From NCBI GenBank assembly GCA_947463105.1, contig CANHSD010000033.1, positions 1 through 17,111 on the forward strand: a DNA stretch of 17,111 nt. Reading direction: 5' to 3'. A program made the translations under genes and the position numbers. Of this stretch, positions 6,945 through 15,081 are shown in pieces. Under the pieces are notes generated by a model that was given only the letters and a program-made list of their open reading frames with translations, was not told where the DNA came from and searched no databases. Each line of letters begins with the position of its first letter. The first letter of the stretch is position 1. This DNA is from Chitinophagaceae bacterium (GTDB lineage Bacteria; Bacteroidota; Bacteroidia; Chitinophagales; Chitinophagaceae).

Positions 6945-9830
6945 TTAAAAGTTCAAAGTGATGCCAGTGTTGAATGATTTCATTCCAGGGTAACCCGAAT
7001 TTGTTTCAGGGTCAATATTGTATTGATCAGACAATGCAGACCAGGTAAAAGGATTGACGGCATTGACGAATATCCTGAGATTTTCCATTTTCAACCTTTT
7101 CAAGGATGATGATGAAAACCGATACCCCATCTCCATGTTTCTCACCCTCGTAAAACCATTTTTCTTCACCCAAAATGATGAGGAACGGTAGTTGTTGTCA
7201 TTCGCCAACAAGGTCAAGCGGGGATAATTGGCGGAGGATCGCGTGTCAATGCCTTGGGAGGGATAATATGCCCATGCATTTCCTGCGAGAGGGAAAACAT
7301 TGGTATTGTTCACAAATGCAACCGACTGAAGATTTGAGGCAGAAAGTATATTGATGTCATTGCCTCCCATTCCCTGAACAACAGCAGAGAAATCAAATCC
7401 CTTGTATTCCAAAACCATGTTGATTGAGTATGTTTTGGAAGGATAGTCTGCACTCCCAATCTTGGTTACATCGTTCTGGTCTACGCGTCCATTGTTATCG
7501 AGGTCTTTGTATTTTAAATCGCCTGGCTGAACAGCACCAAACGATGGCGTTGGCATACCCGCCTTTAAACTGCCATTGGGATTAAAATCGGATATATCAT
7601 AAAAACCATCTGCAATCAGCCCCATGAGCGCACCAATAGGAAGACCAGTTGTCTTGTTGTAGACATTTACAGGTGGCACTTCTGCCTGCTCAATGATCTT
7701 GTTGCTGAACTGGGAGAACATCCCTCCAACAGAGAATGTCAGTGCCCCTATTTTTTTGTTGTAGTTGGCACTGATTTCAAACCCTTTGTTCATCACTTTG
7801 CCAAGGTTAACAAAAGGAAGAATACCACCAAAAACACCCATAATACTGTTGTTCTGTGTGATAATACCTGAGCGGTTGTCCTTGAAGAGGTCGAAACTGA
7901 TGTCCAAACCATTCAATATGCTTGCATCAAATCCAACATCATACTTAAAACTCTTTTCAGGCGAAATGGCGGGGTTGGCAGTATAGGAGAGTATTAACCC
8001 AGTATTACTGTTCAGCGAAGTGTTCCCGGTATTGTACGAACCATTGGATACAAAATATTGCTGGTATAAATAGCGACCGTTATTGGTATCATCCCAACCC
8101 GACAATCCAGCTGAACCACGCAACTTCAGCATGCTGAAGAGTTGGTTGTTTTTCATGAAATTCTCTTTCGACAATATCCAACCGGCACCAATGGATGGGT
8201 AGCTTACCCATTGTTGTGATGGGGAAAAATTATCGGAACCACTGTATCCAAAACCAATCTCTGCGATATACTTCTCATTGTAGGTATAATTGAATCTTCC
8301 ACCAATGTTCAAAAAATTGTAGAAGATGTTGTTCCCACTATTGTATCCCTGGCTGTTGTTGTCTGAATCGGTAATAAAAGCACTCGCAAAATAATTAACA
8401 GCCCCGGAAAAAGCATGACGGCCAACTGTACGATCATAGCCTGCAGTCAGGTTGATTTGCTTCCAATCGTATTGGTCTTCAGGCGTTGTTCCATTGGCAC
8501 TGATATCTGTCGTATTATCATTGGTTGTTTTTATGCCATTGTCATACCGTGCATATGTTGAAGTCTTGCTGGACCTTGATCTTGTCCAGGTATTGAAGGA
8601 AACTGCTTCGCTCAAGTATAAACCTTTGGTGATGAAATCCAGGCGTTGTTTTACCAAAAAATTAGCTTGTAAAGTTCGGTCCTGAGTGGATGCCCATCCC
8701 AATGCGTTGAGGGATGCAACAGGATTCGATGGGTACAAAGTGGTTCCAGACCAAGCACCAGAAACCTTGTCCTTGACAGGATAAATCAGCGATGGATAAC
8801 GGGCCATGTTATCCCAAAGGTTTGGTCCATTGAAGTTGGGATAACGCCTTTCCTCAATTCTACCACCAACATCAATTTTGGCTTCAAAGATTTTAAAGAA
8901 ACTGAAGTCGAGATTTGTTCTTATGTTGAACCGCTGGATCTGTGCATTAGAAGTTTTGTCGTTTGTGGGTACATTGTATAGGCCTTGGTGCTTCATGTAA
9001 TCCAGCACAATGGCATACTTTGTACCAGGATCTCCACCAGAGAGCGCCACATTTGCATTGGTATAACGGCCAGCTTTGCGTACGGCCTCATTGAACCAAT
9101 CAACATTGGTACCCGATCCATTTTGAAACGCCTGCAAGTCAGCATCAGAAAACCTTGGCTTCCACATGAACTGGTTTCCATTCAAGGCATAACCATCATT
9201 GCTCACTGCCTGATTGTATAGCCTTGCATAATCATATGATCCATAAGGCTTGCTGAGGAGTATGGGTTGTTGTGATCCTGTAACAATACTCGCCTGTACT
9301 TTCTGCTTTTGTACAAGGCCCCGCTTGGTCGTTACCCAAAGTACTCCATTTGCTCCCCGCATACCAAAGCTTGCCAAAGAAACAGGATCCTTCAATACGG
9401 TGATGGATTCAATTTCATTGGGAGAGATGTATGAAAAATAGCCAGTGGTGGTTTGGAAGCCATCCACAAAAATAACCAATGATGAATTGTCATAGGTGCC
9501 CCTTCCCCTTATCGAAAGCGATGCATTGTCGTATCCCGGCTCTCCAGATCGCTGCCTTACCACAAGACCCTGAAGCTTCCCGTAAAGCGTATTGGTGATA
9601 TTGGCAACTGGTGTTTTTAACAGTTGCTGGCCATTTACTGTTGCCGGTGGAATGATAGATCTTTCTTTTAAAAGGGAGAGCAAAAAGCCTGGTGTCTTTT
9701 CAAGTTGAATATATTCTTTAACAATGACTGATGAGTCTTCCTTTTCCTGGGCACCGACAACTGATGGAGCATGTAAAAACATGCAAGCAACCAGGGTATA
9801 GGAAATGAATGATGGTTTATGTAGTTTCAT
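6945..9830 (-). CDS. SusC/RagA family TonB-dependent transporter, short form lacking the N-terminal regulatory-like domain
   Basis: 961 residues. Signal peptide 1-27 (cleavage VVGA then QEKED). Only about 40 residues separate it from the plug domain; the CarboxypepD_reg-like domain and the canonical EVVVVGYG TonB-box text are missing. SSVIVKEYI (33-41) may act as a divergent TonB box. The plug runs from about 66 (LLKTPVANITNTLYGKLQGL at 70-89; SGEPG at 95-99; SIRGRGTY at 106-113; ESITVLKD at 141-148; RGANGVLWVTTKRG at 158-171). A 22-strand barrel follows, with the family's Asp-rich loop DLDNNGRVDQND near residue 775 and the C-terminal strand FNTGITLNF ending in Phe. It imports glycan fragments across the outer membrane with TonB energy and pairs with the SusD gene 11 bp downstream. 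It follows the upstream SusD-type gene by 40 bp. It is paralogous to the long SusC (shared TPVANITN). Confidence 0.95.
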   Translation of the reverse strand: MKLHKPSFISYTLVACMFLHAPSVVGAQEKEDSSVIVKEYIQLEKTPGFLLSLLKERSIIPPATVNGQQLLKTPVANITNTLYGKLQGLVVRQRSGEPGYDNASLSIRGRGTYDNSSLVIFVDGFQTTTGYFSYISPNEIESITVLKDPVSLASFGMRGANGVLWVTTKRGLVQKQKVQASIVTGSQQPILLSKPYGSYDYARLYNQAVSNDGYALNGNQFMWKPRFSDADLQAFQNGSGTNVDWFNEAVRKAGRYTNANVALSGGDPGTKYAIVLDYMKHQGLYNVPTNDKTSNAQIQRFNIRTNLDFSFFKIFEAKIDVGGRIEERRYPNFNGPNLWDNMARYPSLIYPVKDKVSGAWSGTTLYPSNPVASLNALGWASTQDRTLQANFLVKQRLDFITKGLYLSEAVSFNTWTRSRSSKTSTYARYDNGIKTTNDNTTDISANGTTPEDQYDWKQINLTAGYDRTVGRHAFSGAVNYFASAFITDSDNNSQGYNSGNNIFYNFLNIGGRFNYTYNEKYIAEIGFGYSGSDNFSPSQQWVSYPSIGAGWILSKENFMKNNQLFSMLKLRGSAGLSGWDDTNNGRYLYQQYFVSNGSYNTGNTSLNSNTGLILSYTANPAISPEKSFKYDVGFDASILNGLDISFDLFKDNRSGIITQNNSIMGVFGGILPFVNLGKVMNKGFEISANYNKKIGALTFSVGGMFSQFSNKIIEQAEVPPVNVYNKTTGLPIGALMGLIADGFYDISDFNPNGSLKAGMPTPSFGAVQPGDLKYKDLDNNGRVDQNDVTKIGSADYPSKTYSINMVLEYKGFDFSAVVQGMGGNDINILSASNLQSVAFVNNTNVFPLAGNAWAYYPSQGIDTRSSANYPRLTLLANDNNYRSSSFWVKKNGFTRVRNMEMGYRFSSSSLKRLKMENLRIFVNAVNPFTWSALSDQYNIDPETNSGYPGMKSFNTGITLNF

Positions 9831-9870
9831 TTTAATTGTGTTGGTTGGTCAAATCATGGATTCATGAAAA

Positions 9871-11601
9871 TCAATAACCGGGATTTTGAATGAGGTATCC
9901 CTTGTTGATTTCAGTTTGTGGAAAAGGATTGAGGAATTGACTGGATGACCAAAACCCCTGGTAAACTTCCCTGTCGGTATAGTTGGTATTTCCAGTCAGT
10001 TTTACATTGCTCAAGTCATTGAAGGCAAATCCCCTGGCTGCTCCGCCAATGATGCCATTGCCAATATTGCTCAATTTCCAATGTTTGATATCATAGAGCC
10101 GATAGTTTTCATTGAACATCTCTACCATCCATTCCCGTTGAATTATGGCGCGCAGTTTTGATTGATTGGTTTCAGTTACAGGCGGCAAACCAGCACGCAC
10201 ATGGATCTTGTTCAACTTTTCAAGTGCCTTGGTAGATTGTCCCATTTCATTGTATGCCTCTGCAGCACTGAGATAAGCGGATGCAAGACGAAAAATGGGA
10301 AACTCAAACCACCTTCTTCCACCAGCCTTATAATAAAACTTTGAGATCCTTGCCACACCAAAGCCTGGACCACTTCCAAAAGTGCTGTTGTTCCTCCAGT
10401 TCGCGTCTCCAGGATTTGTCCACGCGTCCATTTCCCAAGGCTGAAAACTGGCCTTGAATCGGGCCTCCATCTGGTTTACCTTGGCAGTGTATTCGCTGAA
10501 TGGCCTTGTTGTTCCCACAGCGGGCCAGCTTTGATTTGTTCCATCAGCTTTCCAGTACTGTTCCAATTGATGGGTCATCAGCACATTCCCTTGCCCCTGC
10601 CAATACCGCGAACAGTAAAATGCATTCATGGGTAGTTCGCCCCAGTTGTCAGTAGCACCTGAAGTATTGATGAACTTGTAGGCCAAAATTACTTCAGGGT
10701 TGTTGAGCTTTGAAGTAGCATTCCCATAATCATCCAAAGGATTTCCTGTGTTGATGATGGACAAACCACCGGCAGCTTCTGCTTCAGTGATGACGGCATC
10801 TGCCGCTGCGGCTGCCTGGCTCCAAAGATTTGCATTGGTGCTTCCCAGACAAACGAGGTTATTGTTGACGCCCAAATCAAGATAAGGCGTTGCCGTATTG
10901 AACAATGGTCTTGATGCGTACAACAATGCCTTTGCCTTGATGGCAAGCGCGGCAGACTTTGTCATTCTGCCGATCAGGTTGTTGGCCCACCTCGAGGGAA
11001 GAACGGCAGCAGACTGGTCTGTCCACTTGACAACGGAGTCCAAAACATTTTTCAATGAGGAACGGGGAATTTCCAAGCTGCCTTCATCGTTTGCATCCAG
11101 AGATTTGCTCACAATGGGCACGCCCCCATACATGATCAGCATCTGTGTATAGCGATAGGCAATAAGCGCCTGCATTTCTGCCTTCACAACTGCTTTTTCG
11201 TCAGCAGACATGTCCTTGACCTTGTCAATATTTTCTTTGACCAGGTAACATTGCCGTATGGAAGGAAAATTATTGTTGTAACCATCCATGTCTGTATTTG
11301 TACTGTTTGCATTCATCCCATTAAGGATAATGTTCCTGGAAATTGTCCAACTGAAACCAAAATTCATTGCGCCAGAAAGGTTTTCAGGAATCATGGCATT
11401 CCATGTATTGGCAAAGGGAAGTCCCTGTGGAATGGCCCTTCTATAGGCATTTGATATGGCACCCTGGGCCTTGATGGCTGTAGAAAATACAGAATCCAGG
11501 GTGGTGGCACTTGAAGTGGGCATTTGAAGAAAATCCTTTTGGCAACCTGCGAGAACGGCAACCATGGAAATGAGGATAAAATATTTTGTAATACTGTTCA
11601 T
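9871..11601 (-). CDS. SusD/RagB family nutrient-binding outer-membrane lipoprotein (first pair)
   Basis: 576 residues from the ATG at 11601. A TTG nine bases further upstream (11610) would add MIT; the ATG is preferred because MNSITKYF gives a normal lipoprotein signal and the TTG has no supporting leader. Lipobox VLAG-Cys20, then QKDFLQMP. SusD hallmarks: EMQALIAYRYTQMLIMYGGV (about 141-160), RMTKSAALAIKAKALLYASR, FPIFRLASAYLSAAEAYNEM, the helix pair KALEKLNKIHVRAGLP, and the ending FPQTEINKGYLIQNPGY. It is the lid and glycan-binding partner of the long SusC, whose stop codon lies 21 bp upstream. The next gene, the short SusC, starts 40 bp downstream. Family call is secure; the ligand is predicted only from the GH16 gene of the same operon. 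Confidence 0.95.
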   Translation of the reverse strand: MNSITKYFILISMVAVLAGCQKDFLQMPTSSATTLDSVFSTAIKAQGAISNAYRRAIPQGLPFANTWNAMIPENLSGAMNFGFSWTISRNIILNGMNANSTNTDMDGYNNNFPSIRQCYLVKENIDKVKDMSADEKAVVKAEMQALIAYRYTQMLIMYGGVPIVSKSLDANDEGSLEIPRSSLKNVLDSVVKWTDQSAAVLPSRWANNLIGRMTKSAALAIKAKALLYASRPLFNTATPYLDLGVNNNLVCLGSTNANLWSQAAAAADAVITEAEAAGGLSIINTGNPLDDYGNATSKLNNPEVILAYKFINTSGATDNWGELPMNAFYCSRYWQGQGNVLMTHQLEQYWKADGTNQSWPAVGTTRPFSEYTAKVNQMEARFKASFQPWEMDAWTNPGDANWRNNSTFGSGPGFGVARISKFYYKAGGRRWFEFPIFRLASAYLSAAEAYNEMGQSTKALEKLNKIHVRAGLPPVTETNQSKLRAIIQREWMVEMFNENYRLYDIKHWKLSNIGNGIIGGAARGFAFNDLSNVKLTGNTNYTDREVYQGFWSSSQFLNPFPQTEINKGYLIQNPGY

Positions 11602-11622
11602 CGTTATCAAAGTTTAATTCTT

Positions 11623-14600
11623 TTAAAATTGGATGTTCAAGCCGAGGTTGAATGTCCTGGTCAAAGGAAACAGATAACCATCACGGTTTTTGCCTACATC
11701 GGCTTGTTCAGGATCTATCCCTTTGATCAATGATGACCCCCATGTGAAAAGATTGTTCCCGTTTGCATAACAGCGTATCGCACGGATATTGGTGCTTTTT
11801 AAGAAAGTATTGTTGCGCTGAAAAGTATAGGCAATTTCCATATTTTTCAATCGTTGGAAATTGTTGGATCGGAGCCAAAAATCGCTCAGCTGGCCATTGT
11901 TCGGAGCACCAACTCCGCCAAGTGAAATGGCGGGATAATAAACAGGAGATCCCTTTGCAGCTTTTTCTGCGGTCCAACGGCCCTCATATGCGTAATCAAG
12001 TACCTGTCCAACATTCTTGGCAAAAGGTGTACTCAGGATATAACCAGATTGAGGAAAGGACCCTTTGGCAGTTCCAATAAAAAGTGCAGAAACATCAAAC
12101 CCTTTGTAAGAAAATCCAATCGACAAGTTGTATGCCACCTGAGGAAGATTGGCATATCCAATCGGCACCAGATCTGCCTGGTCTATGAATCCATCGGCAT
12201 TGATGTCCCTGAATTTCAAATCCCCCAACCTTGCGTTGTTGCCGAACTTATTGAATGGCCTGTTGTTCAGCTCTTCCGTAGCGTTGAAGAATCCATCGGT
12301 CAACAACCCTTTGTACTGGCCTATGGAGTATCCAGTAGACATCATCCATGGATATGCTGCTGGAACCTCAGCCCTATAATCGATTCTGTTTCGAGCAAAA
12401 GAATAATTGCCCTTTAAAAAATATCCAATTTGACCAACCTTATCATTCCACTCTGCTTCAATTTCATATCCCCTGTTGCTTACCTTTCCCAGGTTTAATG
12501 GAGGCGTATTGGCTTGTGGCACACCAAATGTTGAGGGAATCAGGGAGGATGTTACAAGAATATTGTTGCGTTTTTCCAGGAACACTGATCCGGACAAGGA
12601 AAGTTTGTCCTTAAAAAATTTGAGGTCAGCAGAGAAATTGTATTTCTGCGCACGCTCCCAGGTAACCAAAGGATTTCCCAAAGCAGATTCAGTTGCACCA
12701 GGGAAATTGGGATTGGTACTTGATCCATCACTGTTTCCCCAAAATGAACCGGCCCCATTTACCACCCATGTATTGGGAAGGTACAAATAGCGGCGCCCAC
12801 CAATCTGATCATTCCCGACTTCACCATAAGATCCCCGCAATTTTGCCCAAGTAATGATATCGTTCTTGTGGAAAAACGACTCATTGGAGATGATCCATCC
12901 CGCGGAAAGAGCGGGAAAGATACCGAACCTGTTCTCTGGTGCAAAGTTTTCTGTTCCATTGATTCCCAGGTTGAACTCTGCAAGGTATTTTTGGTCAAAA
13001 TTATAGGTCGTTCTGCCCACCAATCCCATCAAACCTGAAGGAATATTGAAAGATTGCCCGTTGGCGGTATAGCGTTGTGCATTACCCAACAGGAGTCCTG
13101 AAACATTGTGTTTTCCAAAATTTCGCCTGTAGTTGATGGCCGCCTCCACATAGAGTTTTCTCCAGGTGCTGTTGCCCTGGTTATCTGAAACGGAGGGTGG
13201 ATTTACCCGGCCCCCAATGAAAATAATTTTTTCAGGATTCCCCGGATCCCGCATTGCCGTATATTGAGGAATACTGTTCACACGGCTGAAGCCCTTTGAG
13301 TAACTATCATCATATCCTATGGTTACATGAGACTCCAGGCCCTTGGTTAAATATCCCATGTTGTGTTTCAATTTGAGTACACTGCTGAGCAAAGTTGAAT
13401 ACATGGTTCTTGTACCGCCTGTTAGCAGTTGTGCCAAGGAACTGTATCCTGTTCCACCTTTTGCACCCAATGGATTGGTAGGCTCCCCTGCAAGTCCGAT
13501 GAAACCCGTCACCAATTTTCCATCAACAATTCCAGGTCCGGTAAAAGGACTGTTCTCCAGAATGTTTTGAATGATTCCCTGGTATCGATTGGCAAAATCA
13601 CTTGCACTTCCCGAACCGGCAACCCTGTTCACGACAGATTGACCACTGATGTTAAAATTGAGCTGAAAATTTTTAAACACATCAATATCAAAATTCGACT
13701 TGAAATTGTAGCGTTTGAAATTGGGATTGGTATTTGACCCAGCATATTTGGTATTCGAAAGAATCCCATCCTGGTCGAAGTACCCAAGAGAGGTAAAATA
13801 TTTCACTTTCGCAGTACCTCCGGAAACATTGATGTTGTACTGACTTTGCATGCCAGTTCCACCGAACTGCTCATCATAATAATTGTGACTGGTATAGTAG
13901 AGTGCAGGACTGTTTTTCAATGCCTCTTTTTGCGCTGCACTAAGGTTGCCCATCGCATCCACCATGGCTGGCGTATAATCCCGGTTGTTCTGGAACATCC
14001 ACAGTTCATCATCGGTGAACAGCAGACGATCAAGGCTGTTGTCTCCGGCAGCCTTAGCATTGTAAACGGCCTCATTTCTTAGCTTGGCAAAACGATAAGA
14101 ATCGATGGTCTGAAAAATAGAAGTTGCCTTGGTAAATCCCTGGTTCATGCTGAAACTAAACTGCGGCTTGTTCACTTTCCCCCTTTTGGTGGTGATGATG
14201 ATGACACCATTGGCACCGCGGATACCAAAAACAGCAGTTGCTGAAGCATCCTTCAATACACTAATGGACTCCACTTCATTGGGATCCATCGCATTCAATA
14301 TGGTATAGGGCTGCTCCGTGGGCTGTTGGATACCGTCGATTACCACCAATGGATCCTGCCCATTGAGGGTGGCAACACCTCTGATTCGGATGGATGTTGT
14401 ATTGAGACCAGGTTCTCCACTGGCCTGAAGAGCACTGATTCCTGCAGTACGCCCAACCAACATGTTGGTAATGTTTGCCACGGGGGTTTGCACCAGATCT
14501 TTTCCGGAAATGGTTCCAACTGCACCGGTAACAGTGGGCTGCTTTTGTTCACCGTATCCAACCACAACAACTTCATTGAGTTGGGTAGAGACAGGCACCA

Positions 14601-14895
14601 ACCTGACTTGTAACTCATCCGAATTGCCAACGGTGAGCTGAGCCGATTTATACCCCACACTGCTAAACAACAGGATCGCACCCTTGATGGCCTTGATGCT
14701 GAATGCACCACGCGAATCAGAGACAGCATTCCCCTTTTTGTCTTTTACTTTTATGGTAGCACCAATGACAGCATCCCCCTTTTCGGCATCAAGCACGTAG
14801 CCGGAGATGCTTCTTTCCTGCCCAATCGCAATGGCAGAAAAAAACAATTGGGAACACGCCATTAAAACCATGGCGGTTAAAAATCTTTTTCTCAT
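11623..14895 (-). CDS. SusC/RagA family TonB-dependent transporter, full-length form, first gene of the PUL operon
   Basis: 1090 residues. Signal peptide 1-25 (cleavage IAIG then QERSI). Residues about 29-100 are the CarboxypepD_reg-like domain (ISGYVLDAEKGDAVIGATIK, then LLFSSVGYKSAQLTVG). The TonB box and start of the plug are NEVVVVGYG at 107-115. Plug marks: LVQTPVANITNMLVGRTAGI (134-153), ASGEPGLN (158-165), SIRIRGVATL (168-177), SISVLKDASATAVFGIRGANG (plug end, about 210-230) and IIITTKRG. The barrel contains the Asp-rich loop DINADGFIDQAD near residue 894 and ends LNIQF. There is no STN domain, so it is not the type of SusC that signals to an anti-sigma factor. It starts the minus-strand operon, 186 bp from the divergent Asp-box gene, and is followed after 21 bp by its SusD partner. 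Imports oligosaccharides with TonB/ExbBD energy. Confidence 0.96.
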   Translation of the reverse strand: MRKRFLTAMVLMACSQLFFSAIAIGQERSISGYVLDAEKGDAVIGATIKVKDKKGNAVSDSRGAFSIKAIKGAILLFSSVGYKSAQLTVGNSDELQVRLVPVSTQLNEVVVVGYGEQKQPTVTGAVGTISGKDLVQTPVANITNMLVGRTAGISALQASGEPGLNTTSIRIRGVATLNGQDPLVVIDGIQQPTEQPYTILNAMDPNEVESISVLKDASATAVFGIRGANGVIIITTKRGKVNKPQFSFSMNQGFTKATSIFQTIDSYRFAKLRNEAVYNAKAAGDNSLDRLLFTDDELWMFQNNRDYTPAMVDAMGNLSAAQKEALKNSPALYYTSHNYYDEQFGGTGMQSQYNINVSGGTAKVKYFTSLGYFDQDGILSNTKYAGSNTNPNFKRYNFKSNFDIDVFKNFQLNFNISGQSVVNRVAGSGSASDFANRYQGIIQNILENSPFTGPGIVDGKLVTGFIGLAGEPTNPLGAKGGTGYSSLAQLLTGGTRTMYSTLLSSVLKLKHNMGYLTKGLESHVTIGYDDSYSKGFSRVNSIPQYTAMRDPGNPEKIIFIGGRVNPPSVSDNQGNSTWRKLYVEAAINYRRNFGKHNVSGLLLGNAQRYTANGQSFNIPSGLMGLVGRTTYNFDQKYLAEFNLGINGTENFAPENRFGIFPALSAGWIISNESFFHKNDIITWAKLRGSYGEVGNDQIGGRRYLYLPNTWVVNGAGSFWGNSDGSSTNPNFPGATESALGNPLVTWERAQKYNFSADLKFFKDKLSLSGSVFLEKRNNILVTSSLIPSTFGVPQANTPPLNLGKVSNRGYEIEAEWNDKVGQIGYFLKGNYSFARNRIDYRAEVPAAYPWMMSTGYSIGQYKGLLTDGFFNATEELNNRPFNKFGNNARLGDLKFRDINADGFIDQADLVPIGYANLPQVAYNLSIGFSYKGFDVSALFIGTAKGSFPQSGYILSTPFAKNVGQVLDYAYEGRWTAEKAAKGSPVYYPAISLGGVGAPNNGQLSDFWLRSNNFQRLKNMEIAYTFQRNNTFLKSTNIRAIRCYANGNNLFTWGSSLIKGIDPEQADVGKNRDGYLFPLTRTFNLGLNIQF

Positions 14896-14927
14896 TATGG
14901 CAATTTTGTTGTGTGGAACAAAATAAA

Positions 14928-14935
14928 CAAAAATA
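14928..14935 (-). promoter_or_regulatory. Candidate Bacteroidota -7 promoter box for the PUL operon
   Basis: On the minus strand TATTTTTG fits TAnnTTTG, the -7 element of the major Bacteroidota sigma factor. It lies 32 bp before the ATG of the long SusC, giving a leader of roughly 25 bases. The nearest TTG for a -33 element (14960-14962) is 24 bases upstream, longer than the usual 19-21, so the promoter may need an activator or be wrong. The surrounding sequence is A/T-rich, which makes chance matches likely. Confidence 0.35.
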
Positions 14936-15081
14936 TTTGAAGACCTTTATAAAATATATCAATCTTCACAAGAGTGTACCGCATCCTTAAACAAGAGTAA
15001 AACGCCGAAGGCCACTGGACGCATGAACGCTAGCATAACAATGGTGTTGACAAGTCATCAGTATACCAAACCAAAAATCGT

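Noticed and set aside
11602..11610. TTG start nine bases upstream of the first SusD-type gene
   Set aside because: The ATG at 11601 gives a normal lipoprotein signal, and TTG starts are uncommon when an ATG follows at once.
12049..12417. 122-codon plus-strand frame and its overlapping neighbours at 11763-12790
   Set aside because: All are antisense shadows of the long SusC barrel region.
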